Positions 19,567-29,998 of a DNA stretch of 64,000 nucleotides are shown here, piece by piece. Source of the stretch: Rugalucina vietnamica (taxonomy: Eukaryota; Mollusca; Bivalvia; Lucinida; Lucinidae); the NCBI GenBank assembly GCA_964017185.1, contig OZ024875.1:61437043-61501042 (forward strand), given 5' to 3'. The notes beneath the pieces were generated by a model. It saw nothing but the letters and a program-made list of their open reading frames with translations. It ran no database searches and had not been told where the DNA came from. Within the stretch, counting starts at the first letter, position 1; each line of letters starts with the position of its first letter. The translations under genes and the position numbers were made by a program.

Positions 19567-20198
19567 ATAGGTACACCCTGCAAACCCTATGCCCCATCCC
19601 TTTTCTCATTAAAACGCTCACTGCTCTTAAAGGATCTCAGTTTTAATTTTATTTTTCTTACTATATAAGAGTGGGGTTTAAGGGGTATTCATTGTGCGGA
19701 CATGTTTTCCTGATGGGTTGTCTGTCGTGGTATCTATAGAAAAAGTTAAAAACGTCCATCTTACTTAGCATCAAGTCATTAGGCACTCGCTGTGTTTAGC
19801 AACGCATAATGAATTTTGCTATATATAACAAAATGACCCTCATTTTATCTTGGTAATAATAAACATGCTAATGAGGTTTTAAATAGCTTGCTACATACTT
19901 TCGTATTTAAACTGTGTTTGAGTGAAAACTATAATACTTTACCAATTTAAAAACCCAAGAGCAAGTTCTGTCGATATTTTAAAAGGATCGACTCCTTTAA
20001 CATTGCAAATATGAGGGTCATTGGTCTAGCAATTTTATGCTTCTCGGTATTGGAGAACAATCTCGATGTCACTTTTGTAACCCGAGCAAGCTTGCCTACA
20101 TACGATTCAAGTCTCCAAGTTTATTAGTTCTCTCTAGGTGAGATTAACTGGCATGCAAAAAATGTGGGACGACCTACCAATTTGTAATGGATGGACAT

Positions 20199-20276
20199 AT
20201 TGTCCACCATTGCAATTTACATGTAGGTGAAGCCACTATTGTCCACCATTGCAATTTACATGGAGGTGAAGCCACT
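20199..20276 (+). repeat. Two-copy 39-bp tandem repeat
   Basis: Unit beginning ATTGTCCACCATTGCAA, repeated twice with one substitution (TGTAGG/TGGAGG). Lies just before the tRNA-like array. Confidence 0.8.
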
Positions 20277-20345
20277 ATTATTTCATGGCCATTAGAAGTG
20301 ATTTGGGTTTATATATATGCTAAAATTGGCGTACAGAATCGGAAG

Positions 20346-20418
20346 ACCGCGGTGGTGTAATGGTTAGCACGTCAGCCCGGAATGCAGGAGGTCCGTGGTT
20401 CGATTCCCGGTCGCGGCA
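20346..20418 (+). tRNA. tRNA-like gene, unit 1 (degenerate; not a standard tRNA)
   Basis: 73 nt with recognisable cloverleaf arms. The A box (TGGTGTAATGG) and B box (GGTTCGATTCC) fit Pol III consensus, and a TTTT run follows about 10 nt downstream. The D arm is like tRNA-Gln. The anticodon loop would be CCGGAAT (C at 33, triplet GGA), and two T-stem pairs are broken. This unit also has TCAGC instead of TCTGC in the anticodon stem. It may be a Pol III small RNA or tRNA-derived repeat, not a decoder. Confidence 0.5.
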
Positions 20419-20698
20419 CGACCGACTTTTGTACGCTAATTCTGTTTGTTTATATAATTTCCTGTATCGTGGCATTCTCTATTTCTTCAAAACTTCTTCC
20501 CGATGCAGTAGAGCGTCTATAAATCTAATATAATAAATGAAAAGCAAACACAAATAGAATAAAAATGGCCGCCGTCCGTAGGTAATAAAAAGAACCGAAA
20601 ATGATAGGGTCGCCTATGGCGGTAAATGAAAGGCCGCTAAATAGCGTCATTGACGTCAAAGGTTTATAGATGCTAAAATTGGCGTACAGAATCGGAAG

Positions 20699-20771
20699 AC
20701 CGCGGTGGTGTAATGGTTAGCACGTCTGCCCGGAATGCAGGAGGTCCGTGGTTCGATTCCCGGTCGCGGCA
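20699..20771 (+). tRNA. tRNA-like gene, unit 2
   Basis: Same as unit 1 but with the anticodon stem TCTGC/GCAGG restored. Boxes A and B and the TTTT stop are intact. Confidence 0.5.
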
Positions 20772-21051
20772 CGACCGACTTTTGTACGCTAATTCTGTTT
20801 GTTTATATAATTTCCTGTATCGTGGCATTCTCTATTTCTTCAAAACTTCTTCCCGATGCAGTAGAGCGTCTATAAATCTAATATAATAAATAAAAAGCAA
20901 ACACAAATAGAATAAAAATGGCCGCCGTCCGTAGGTAATAAAAAGAACCGAAAATGATAGGGTCGCCTATGGCTGTAAATGAAAGGCCGCTAAATAGCGT
21001 CATTGACGTCAAAGGTTTATAGATGCTAAAATTGGCGTACAGAATCGGAAG

Positions 21052-21124
21052 ACCGCGGTGGTGTAATGGTTAGCACGTCTGCCCGGAATGCAGGAGGTCC
21101 GTGGTTCGATTCCCGGTCGCGGCA
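21052..21124 (+). tRNA. tRNA-like gene, unit 3
   Basis: Identical core to unit 2. Confidence 0.5.
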
Positions 21125-21404
21125 CGACCGACTTTTGTACGCTAATTCTGTTTGTTTATATAATTTCCTGTATCGTGGCATTCTCTATTTCTTCAAAACT
21201 TCTTCCCGATGCAGTAGAGCGTCTATAAATCTAATATAATAAATAAAAAGCAAACACAAATAGAATAAAAATGGCCGCCGTCCGTAGGTAATAAAAAGAA
21301 CCGAAAATGATAGGGTCGCCTATGGCGGTAAATGAAAGGCCGCTAAATAGCGTCATTGACGTCAAAGGTTTATAGATGCTAAAATTGGCGTACAGAATCG
21401 GAAG

Positions 21405-21477
21405 ACCGCGGTGGTGTAATGGTTAGCACGTCTGCCCGGAATGCAGGAGGTCCGTGGTTCGATTCCCGGTCGCGGCA
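21405..21477 (+). tRNA. tRNA-like gene, unit 4
   Basis: Identical core to unit 2. The following spacer carries a private substitution (AGCTTCATTG for AGCGTCATTG). Confidence 0.5.
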
Positions 21478-21757
21478 CGACCGACTTTTGTACGCTAATT
21501 CTGTTTGTTTATATAATTTCCTGTATCGTGGCATTCTCTATTTCTTCAAAACTTCTTCCCGATGCAGTAGAGCGTCTATAAATCTAATATAATAAATAAA
21601 AAGCAAACACAAATAGAATAAAAATGGCCGCCGTCCGTAGGTAATAAAAAGAACCGAAAATGATAGGGTCGCCTATGGCTGTAAATGAAAGGCCGCTAAA
21701 TAGCTTCATTGACGTCAAAGGTTTATAGATGCTAAAATTGGCGTACAGAATCGGAAG

Positions 21758-21830
21758 ACCGCGGTGGTGTAATGGTTAGCACGTCTGCCCGGAATGCAGG
21801 AGGTCCGTGGTTCGATTCCCGGTCGCGGCA
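21758..21830 (+). tRNA. tRNA-like gene, unit 5
   Basis: Identical core to unit 2. The downstream spacer has TTTCCGGTATCG in place of TTTCCTGTATCG. Confidence 0.5.
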
Positions 21831-22110
21831 CGACCGACTTTTGTACGCTAATTCTGTTTGTTTATATAATTTCCGGTATCGTGGCATTCTCTATTTCTTC
21901 AAAACTTCTTCCCGATGCAGTAGAGCGTCTATAAATCTAATATAATAAATAAAAAGCAAACACAAATAGAATAAAAATGGCCGCCGTCCGTAGGTAATAA
22001 AAAGAACCGAAAATGATAGGGTCGCCTATGGCGGTAAATGAAAGGCCGCTAAATAGCGTCATTGACGTCAAAGGTTTATAGATGCTAAAATTGGCGTACA
22101 GAATCGGAAG

Positions 22111-22183
22111 ACCGCGGTGGTGTAATGGTTAGCACGTCTGCCCGGAATGCAGGAGGTCCGTGGTTCGATTCCCGGTCGCGGCA
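22111..22183 (+). tRNA. tRNA-like gene, unit 6 (last)
   Basis: Identical core to unit 2. Its spacer ends after 30 nt where the AT microsatellite starts. Confidence 0.5.
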
Positions 22184-22212
22184 CGACCGACTTTTGTACG
22201 CTAATTCTGTTT

Positions 22213-22214
<2 letters not shown>

Positions 22215-22292
<78 letters not shown>
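22215..22292. repeat. (AT)n microsatellite
   Basis: About 78 bp of alternating A and T with one phase break, marking the end of the tRNA-like array. Confidence 0.95.
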
Positions 22293-22295
<3 letters not shown>

Positions 22296-22486
22296 TGAGA
22301 TTTGGGTGATATACATCAAACAGACAAACCTGTCGGTAGCACCGGATCCATAAATGGATGCTCGAATGATATGCTTTAAGTATATGTGGAGATTTTATCA
22401 TTAACGGTGCAAAATTTTATTTTGACGCAACGTTCTGTGGCGTCATATCTGGTGTCGTACTTTTTGCTTATGTTCCACAGAGACCG

Positions 22487-22694
22487 AGCGTTATGTACGT
22501 TTTCATATTTTAGTCAAGGTCAGGTAAATGAGTGGCGCCTATTGGGGAATAGCTGCTCACTCGGCTTACGATAAGCTTTATCGGTATAAGTACCTAAGTG
22601 TCATTTTAGTTTTTTCCCACCCCTCGGTTTGTGGAGTGGGAATTTCTTCCTGATTGCGCCATTTCCTGATCATTGCCTACTTGTACCTTTTTCT
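22487..22694 (+). mobile_element. Old Naiad tail
   Basis: The last 200 nt of the tail in an older subfamily form (GATCATTGCC in place of GATCTTTGCC), ending TTGTACC plus T-run. It is followed at once by a foldback element. Confidence 0.8.
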
Positions 22695-22775
22695 TATTTT
22701 TGCTCCATAACATAGATTGCGGGTATTCGTTAGAACCGCCTTGGCCCACAATCTATGTTTTGATTAAAACTAAGA
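22695..22775. mobile_element. Foldback element, partly decayed
   Basis: Arms TTATTTTTGCTCC.TAACATAGATTG and ACAATCTATGTTTTGATTAAAA. The centre has TTAGAACCGCCTTGG. Confidence 0.6.
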
Positions 22776-23495
22776 AAATATCATAATTTTCCAAATGAAA
22801 ATTTTAAATTTAAACGTTATAGTTACATTGCACGGGCATGTTTTAGTAATTCTACAGGCTTATGTGGGTTGATGAAGTGGGTTTGTACATTTGTACATTT
22901 AATCTTAAGATTCGCCACGACCTTCTAATCAAGATAAAGACGGAGACGTTTTATATCATCAGGAAAACATGTCCATGAAAAGTAAATCCCCATACACCCC
23001 ACTTTTATATAACAAAACTATGCTATACAGGACCATACAAATTTAATAATTCTTGATACAAAACATATGTAGTGGGTACTCATTATAACCGCCTAAGCAA
23101 TCTAACAATCTATGATTTGATCAAATATATGAGAATTATCTTTTTTCTACTATTTTTTATATAGCTTAAGAAAAATCTGTAAACTACATGGACGCATTTT
23201 CGTAATGCTCAAAGTACTACCAATCAGCATTATAAGCTCAGCCATTTCCGTGAATATGAGTATTAATAACTTCCTTTAGGAAGCTTCTCAGACGGAAGAT
23301 GATTTTTCAGTTGACATTTATAAAACTAATCCCAAATTATGAAACAACAAATTACAACAAATGCCGATCGCTGAGAAAAGTTCAAGGTTTGTCGGGAAGT
23401 AAGCGATAGACACGTTTTTGTTTACCAAAAACGAATTCATTAATTTGAAAACTTGAGTAGCCTTGGGATGGATTTTTTTCTGCACATAAATATAA
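22776..23495. other. Non-coding sequence; start of segmental duplication copy I
   Basis: Includes a decayed foldback palindrome at about 23050-23140. From there on it is paralogous to 34628-35620, with shared landmarks CCATTTCCGTGAATATGAG and GATGATTTTTCAGTTGACAT. Confidence 0.6.
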
Positions 23496-23899
23496 AAAGG
23501 TACAAGTAGGCAATGATCAGGAAAAGGCGTTATCAGAAAGAAATTCCCACTCAAGAAACCAAGGTGGGAAAAACTAAATTGACAATTATGTACTTATAAA
23601 TTTATCGTAAGCTGAGTGAGCAGCTATTTCCCACTAGGCGGCCACTCAGTTACCCGAACTTAAATAGAATATGAAAACGTACATAAGGTTCAAACAGCAC
23701 TATCGACTCCATAACATAAAACAAATGGAACCACAACAGAAGTATCGCCTTGGAACGATCAGTAATATAAAACTACTGGGGGGGCTTAAATCGATTTTAC
23801 AGGCGCCTCACCTCACCCTCATCTTCTGCAGTGGTTCACAACATTTAGTTAGTTGTTCGGTCCTCGTGGTGAATCTCTAACTAGTCAATGAATCATCAA
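23496..23899 (-). mobile_element. Naiad tail, older subfamily
   Basis: Full distal tail from the GATTCATTGACTAG region to the terminus. It reads GATCATTGCC at the end and lacks the CAC triplet near the CGTAAG motif. The paralogous position at 35610 has no insertion there. Confidence 0.85.
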
Positions 23900-24688
23900 A
23901 GAATCATTATTTTTGCTTTTAATAGATGTAACAAATTTTCTTAAATATAATTAACGAACTCATGAAACTAGTCTTAACAGACATGTCACGTGTCATTTTC
24001 TCGACCCACCACGTACTAACTTCCATGTCAAATAAGGTAAAACTTATTCGCAGGGTAAGTGTTTGAGACGCCGGGTTAGACTTAAAACTGATGCCCCATC
24101 ACTGTATTACCTTTGCTGTTGGTGGTGACGTTAAATCCCAAAACAACCCGGTCCTCAATCAAACACTGTGCGCATGACCGTGCGATGAACTTTGGTGTCA
24201 ATTACTTCACAATCACAGATATTTCGTAATTGGTTTCTTCGGAAGCACAGAAAATGAGTAAAAGAAAAGCAGACATACCACATTGCTTTAGTTTGGCTGT
24301 GTCTCACTAACATTGTCAATTTTGGCCTCACTATAGACGACATAATTAAGAAGTGAACGTTTCATCTTCATGATCTTGGCGAATCTATGTCTGTTTTGAC
24401 AGAATCAAGAAAAAGGGAAAACACTCATTATTCATATAATGTATCAATATTCTGAGTATAGCTTTCAAATATACCGGTTCCAAAGGATATATCTTCATGA
24501 AGGAAGAAAATGGTAAATATTGGAACCTAGCTGACCAAATCCGACAATATTCAAGGTCGTGCGTGCCAAACAGCTGTAAGTCTGCATTGCTATTCCTTTG
24601 ATTGTCATAGAAGTAATTGTCTAAAAAGAAAATATTGTGTCAACATGGTCAGAAGTTACAGATTGAAATAACGCAATGAATATAATAT

Positions 24689-24922
24689 GAGCCTGTGCGT
24701 GAAAACAACATCAATTTGGGTTCCGACCAGGTCCGACACAAACCGGCCTGTACAGTCACAGAAGATGGTTAGAGGCTTGATTTTTTTGTATTAAGTAGAA
24801 GAGGGATTGTACTATCAGTGTAGCGAAAACAAAGGCGCTGATCAGCTTCGCAGTTACCGCGATGCTGATCTGCGCCTTTGTTTTCGCCCAAGCATTTTGT
24901 TGGTTTTCTTATGCGGCGGCTC
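24689..24922. mobile_element. Palindromic inverted-repeat element K1
   Basis: Ends GAGCCTGTGCGTGA and TTATGCGGCGGCTC are imperfect terminal repeats. The centre is a near-perfect palindrome with arms GCGAAAACAAAGGCGC...AGATCAGC/GCTGATC...GCGCCTTTGTTTTCGC. Both strands therefore translate to KGADQL...LCFR-like peptides, which are artefacts. Confidence 0.75.
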
Positions 24923-25200
24923 ATATTCAAGAACTCGTTAATATTACAGACCGCTCTGGAATACCATTAAACAGACAGTATTTTAAGAAAGACGAGTAGT
25001 CCATTGTCACTGGAAGAATCTTTTCTCTGAGCTTAATTGAAATACGAGTGCAAATGACATTTCTGATATTATTACTAATTGTTATAAGATCGTAAATACG
25101 TGACATTATTGCACAAAATATAAACAAAAATAACGATAATTCTAGACGTTTGGATCGGCAATTTCCTTCGGATTAAATTTCTGCAATTCTCATTATAATT

Positions 25201-25416
25201 GAGCCTGTGCGTGATAAAACCAACAATTTGGGTTCCGACCAGGTCCGACACAAACCGGCCTGTACAGTCACAGACGATGGTTAGGGATTTAGAAAGTAGA
25301 GGAATCATATTATCCGAGCGAAAACAAAGGCGCTGATCAGCTTCGCAGATACTGCAAAGCTGATCTGCGCCTTTGTTTTCGCCTTTGCAGATTGTTGGTT
25401 TTCCCATGCGGCGGCC
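25201..25416. mobile_element. Palindromic inverted-repeat element K2
   Basis: Second copy 510 bp after K1. K1 plus its right flank (AAGAACTCGTTAATATTACAG) and K2 plus the same flank form a local tandem duplication absent from copy II. Confidence 0.75.
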
Positions 25417-25874
25417 ATATTCAAGAACTCGTTAATATTACAGACCGCTCTGGAATACCATTAAACAGACAGTGTTATAAAATAAAATCAAATAAATTTA
25501 TTGGTATAAAATCCAATGACAGGATTGTCACCATATACAATACAGTACATATAACATACATGTAGAGCAAATTCATGTTATATACTACAAGTATACTTAA
25601 TATTTTACGTGTTAATCAAAACAACATTTATTAACATGCAAAATGTCCAAGGCACCCGTAGCACACTTAGATAACACAATGTGTATTATCCAAGTGTACC
25701 ACGAGTACCACGAGTACACCAAACACTCAACATGCCAATACATACCGCATTGATGTACACAAAAGTAGAACACACTGACTTTTCAGAAATTAATCAAACA
25801 CGTATGTTTCAATTCAACTAATGATACTATGAAAATCTGCTCTGGCACAACTAATTTATCTTAAATATTCTTCT

Positions 25875-26361
25875 TCAACTATTTACCAGCATGTTTCTTT
25901 CATTATATAACTCAGATGTAAATGACACACATAGTACATTTAAATCATAATCTTTACTTGTCATTATAAACTTAAATTTATCAGATGTGTCCATTAAATT
26001 AAACATTGGGCATATATTATTCACTTTGTCAAAGAAGGGTTTTCTACAGGCCTCTAGCTTTGAACAATACATCACAAAATGCTTTTCATCTTCTACCTCT
26101 ACTTTACAGAACTGACATATTGTCTCTTGCAGTGACAGTTTTCTATGTCTACCTTCTTCTATATGTTATTTATGACTACTTATTCTAATTTTTGCAAATG
26201 TGTGTATTTCTGTTTTTGAATTACTGCTAGATAATAAATAGTTCTCCAGACTGTATGAAGTCTTAAAAGTACGATATGTCCTAAGTTTATTCCCATTACC
26301 TGTAGGTACGTTAGTTCTGTCATCATCAAATAGGCATTCTCTCCAAAATGTAACACAAAGA
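25875..26361 (-). pseudogene. LINE ORF2 C-terminus with CCHC motif
   Basis: The minus-strand frame encodes a region with KLRTYRTFK and SLENYLL, then KIRISSHK, a stop codon TAA near 26170, then GRHRKLSLQETICQFC, DEKHFVMYCSKL and RKPFFDKV to the end of the frame at 25875. The C-x2-C...H-x4-C pattern followed by RKPFF is the usual C-terminal zinc motif of CR1/L2-like ORF2 proteins. The TAA, in a position normally coding, shows decay. The 5' part was probably lost by truncated reverse transcription. Confidence 0.75.
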
Positions 26362-26693
26362 GGTACAAGTAGGCAAAGATCAGGAAAAGGCGCAATCAGA
26401 AAGAGATTCCCACTCCAAAAACCGAGGTGGGAAAAAACAAACAAACAATCAGGCACGTATACCATGAAACATATCGTAAGCCGAATGAGCAGCTATTTTC
26501 CCAATAGGTGGCCACTCAGTTACCTTAACTTAATTAAAAATATGAAAACATACATAAGGCGCCAACAGCACAAAAAAAAAAAAAATTAAACACCAAGACA
26601 TAAAACAAAAAGAACCACCACAGAAGTATCGCCTTGGAACGATCAGTAACACAAAGTTACTGGCGGGCTTAAACCGATTTTACAGGATCCTAA
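26362..26693 (-). mobile_element. Naiad tail inserted in the LINE fragment
   Basis: Young-type tail with an A13 run inside. Truncated just after the GGTTTTACAGG motif, at the point where LINE sequence resumes (CTAACAAGAATC). Confidence 0.85.
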
Positions 26694-27954
26694 CAAGAAT
26701 CTTTTATATTAACTGTAACGGCATGTAACAATTGATAAGAAAGACGAGTAGTCCATTGTCACTGGAAGAATCTTTTCACTGAGCTTAATTGAAATACGAG
26801 TGCAAATGACATTTCTGATATTATTACTAATTGTTATAAGATCGTAAATACGTGACATTATTGCACAAAATATAAACAAAAATAACGATCATTCTAGACG
26901 GCAATTTCTCTGCAATTCTCATAATAATTATAATTATGACAGTAAATTGTATCAAGCTAACAAGCCTGTCTCAATGCAAAACAAACAGCCTAGCCCAATC
27001 ATACAATTCCAATGATGTTCTAAGCAACCACGTGGGCACATAGCAACGACAATGCGCTTAGTCGAGGGTTTAAATCTTATTTAGTCACAAGCAAGATGCC
27101 TGTTCACCTTTTTTGTCATTTTCAAAACGGACAGATCTTAACAATTTTTTCAGACCCTAGTCACTGCTTAATTTGTTCTGGATAGATTGTTCCAATAACT
27201 AGAGGTAATTTGAGTCTAACAAACCTCGATAACTCGAAGGAATAGAAGGTTCTTTCCACTAGGATCTTTATGTAGCAGTTAGCCAAGTTATTAGCAGAGA
27301 ACTCGGTGACATGAAATATATCTTTAATGATCCGTGCTTATGGTTATTGAAAACGCGATGTTTTGTCTTTTCATTGCCAGTTTTGCTGGTTACTACCTTT
27401 CATTGCACGATAATACTAATTAAAAAAATGTAATTGACATAAAGTTTAGCATCCATAACTGACAATGCATGAGAAAACCTGACCAACATTATGCAAAAGG
27501 TCATTACAGTCTTTAATGATAACCATCACAATTCTTCGGTGAGGTCAAAATATTTGCTCTATTCAGGAATTATTTGCTCACACTTGTTGTAAGTGTAACA
27601 CATGGGGCGTCGAAATAAGTGACAGAATCATCTATCATTCAATATTAGAACAAACCAATCATCTGATTCGGCAATTTGTTTGTTACTCAGGCTGTTGCTC
27701 AGTATGCTCTGTATTGGTCATAGTGCAGTAATATATCAACTGGAAGTTCAATCATTTTAACTGATTAGTCCATGGAATGGTAGGTAGCCATGCTATCTTT
27801 TCAATAGCTACGTTATCATTGAAGCCAACATTATCCTAACCTTTAGGTATGATAACACCCTCAATGTGTTGATCACTCTCTGCGTTCATGATTACGAAAA
27901 CACACCCATGTAATATATATAGATTTTTCTGAAGTTGTTAAAATTGAAAATTTT

Positions 27955-28075
27955 CGGTAGATATTTCTAGATATTTTTCTCATTTTTGCTCAAAACATAG
28001 ATTGTGCCTCGTTAAGGCGGTTCTAACGAGTACCAACAATCTATGTTTTGCAGCAAAAATGAGAAATATAGGTAT
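27955..28075. mobile_element. Foldback element, well preserved
   Basis: Arms TTTCTCATTTTTGCTCAAAA and inverse, centre GCCTCGTTAAGGCGGTTC. The copy at 40975 in duplication copy II is nearly identical, so this insertion predates the duplication. Confidence 0.7.
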
Positions 28076-28390
28076 ACCCCCGCATACCCCAGTTTTGCTG
28101 TATAAAAGTGGGGTTCGAGGGGATATACATGTCACGGACATGTATTCCTGATAATACTGATTTATACAGCATTTTGTTGTCTTCTTGTTTATAAAAGTGA
28201 AACGGCGTATATCACTGTCTCATTTTCCAACCCATTCTTGCCATATATCTAGGGAATCATTTTCAAAACATTTTTCTCAACAGTACCCATTACATTCATC
28301 TGCCGATGGGTTTCCTGTCGAGATTTGCCTTCAATTCTCTGTGGCTGATAAAATCCATAGTAGTAAGCAGGGAGGCGGTTAGGTTGGATC

Positions 28391-28392
28391 GT

Positions 28393-28477
<85 letters not shown>
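28391..28477. repeat. (GATA)n microsatellite
   Basis: About 22 uninterrupted GATA units. The paralogous locus at 41409 is more than twice as long and has a GACC/GACA core. Confidence 0.95.
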
Positions 28478-28802
28478 TAATTCAATATCTGGAAATGTCT
28501 CGCAATAGACTTTCCTAATGTGTTAAAGACCTTATTCTCAATGGGTGGTTGAAAGCGTTTTCTGTCTTTAATGGCTCTTAAAGAAAAATCTAAATTATAT
28601 CACATCGTTTAGGGGAAAATCCATTACTCTCAAGTAGAACTAATGGATTTTAGCGAGCACTAAAGACTATATTTATCAAATTTCCTTCTTTAATATACCC
28701 AAGAGTGGGGATTTCAATTAACAATTACGAGGGCTTCCATTTGAGATCGCAGCATTGACCCATCTTTCTTCGTCAAATGTGTTTGAATTATGTTGTTCCT
28801 CT

Positions 28803-29268
28803 AAAAAAGTACAAGTAGGCAAAGATCAGGAAAAGGCGCAATCAGAAAAAGACTCCCACTCCAAAAACCAAGGTGGGAAAAAACCAAACTAACAATCAGG
28901 CACTTATACCATGAAAACACTTCGTAAGCCGAATGAGCAGCTATTTTCCCAATAGGTGGCCACTCAGTTACCTTAACTTAACTAAAAATATGCAAACATA
29001 CATAAGGCGCCAACAGCACAAAAATATTTTAACCACCAAGACATAAAACAAAAAGAACCACCACAGAAGTATCGACTTGGAACGATCAGTAACACAAAGT
29101 TACTGGCGGGTTTAAATCGATTTTACACGGCCGTAACCTCACCCTCAGCTTCTGCAGTGGTTCATAACATTTAGTTAGTTCTTCGGTCCTCGTGGTGAAT
29201 CTCTAACTAGTAAATGAATCATCAAGAACAAACAAATAAATCATGATAAACATCCTGATGAATCAAAA
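28803..29268 (-). mobile_element. Naiad tail present only in duplication copy I
   Basis: Long tail reaching back to the CATCCTGATGAATCAAAA motif. The paralogous site near 41945 is uninterrupted. Very close to the tail of copy 2 at 4165, sharing CCAAGGTGGG and TATGCAAACATA. Confidence 0.86.
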
Positions 29269-29762
29269 CATCTTTAATAGCACGTCCCTCTTAAATCGGT
29301 CAACAGACCTCTTTAGCATTCAAGCACGTATCGGAGATGTTTTTCATGCTTACGTTCAAGAAATTGCAAAATAGCCTGTGCAATATACACTGATTTTAAG
29401 CCTGTTATGAAAGGCTAACTAAACGATAAAATTCATTTGTTTGGTACTGTTCTGTTTGAAAGATCTTGCCCTTCTTTTTAACGTATATCTTAGGAAGACT
29501 GGCAACTGTCGTAAAACAACACGCCTTATCTGTCCCTTTGTTAGAAAGAGCATGATCTTGGTTAATATTTCAATATTTCGCTCTTGTTTTGCCTAAGCAT
29601 GAGTTCCATTAAATGTCTCTCGTGAAAAATGTAAAACGGTACAAGTCGACAATAAAACTATAAAAGCTTAAACGTTTGTGTAAATTGCTTTCGTGGTTTT
29701 GTGAATGCCACCTATAAATGGATTTGTTTTGGTGCTTACGATGACTTGGTTGTCTCTCAGCT

Positions 29763-29998
29763 GAGCCGCATCGTGAGAAAACCGGATGTTTGTCAATGCG
29801 AAAACAAAGGCGCAGATCAGCTTCACAATAACTGCGAAGCTGATCAGCGCCTATGTTTTCGCTACACGGATAGTACAATTTATCTTCTTCTTATATCCAA
29901 AAATTCAAGCTTCTTGCCTGCTTCTGTGACTGTACAGGTCCGGTTGTGTCGGACCTAGTCGGACCCCGAAGACCGGTGTTCTTGCGTCGTGGTTCAGC
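29763..29998. mobile_element. Palindromic inverted-repeat element K3
   Basis: Ends GAGCCGCATCGTGAGAAAAC and CTTGCGTCGTGGTTC, flanked by AGCT on each side. Copy II near 42415 lacks it (CTCAGCTCATAATAC), so it inserted after the duplication. Confidence 0.78.

Larger units (their letters stand above)
20318..22214 (+). repeat. Tandem array of six 353-bp tRNA-like units
   Basis: Six tRNA-like cores start exactly 353 bp apart (20346, 20699, 21052, 21405, 21758, 22111). Units are nearly identical. A G/T difference in TATGGCGGTAAA versus TATGGCTGTAAA alternates through successive spacers (G,T,G,T,G), which suggests growth by a 706-bp dimer. Each spacer has TTGACGTCAA (a CRE-type palindrome) and AAAATGGCCGCC. 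The last unit is cut after GTTTGTTTATATA by an AT microsatellite. Confidence 0.9.
25475..26745 (-). mobile_element. Non-LTR retrotransposon (LINE) 3' fragment
   Basis: Inserted in copy I between GTTATA and AGAAAGACGAGTAG; copy II at 38190-38205 has the uninterrupted site. On the minus strand it holds the ORF2 C-terminus, a 3' UTR of about 400 nt and an A/T-rich end near 25475. It is split by a Naiad tail at 26362-26693, with the outer piece 26694-26745. Confidence 0.75.

Noticed and set aside
20346..22183. Functional tRNA-Ser or tRNA-Gln gene cluster
   Set aside because: C at position 33, GGA triplet and mismatched T stem do not fit a decoding tRNA. Kept only as tRNA-like.
20318..22214. CRISPR-like array
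   Set aside because: The whole 353-bp unit is repeated without unique spacers, and the genome is eukaryotic.
25875..26361. The in-frame stop in the LINE frame as another selenocysteine site
   Set aside because: The codon is TAA, not TGA, and lies at a non-Cys position; ordinary decay.
28249..28485. Minus-strand frame with YLSI repeats (and a similar one at 41399-41623)
   Set aside because: Translation of the GATA microsatellites.
29609..29958. Frames encoding KGADQL...LCFR peptides on both strands (also at 25.1, 37.4 and 48.8 kb)
   Set aside because: They are readings of the central palindrome of the K elements. Both strands give the same peptide, so it is structure, not a gene.
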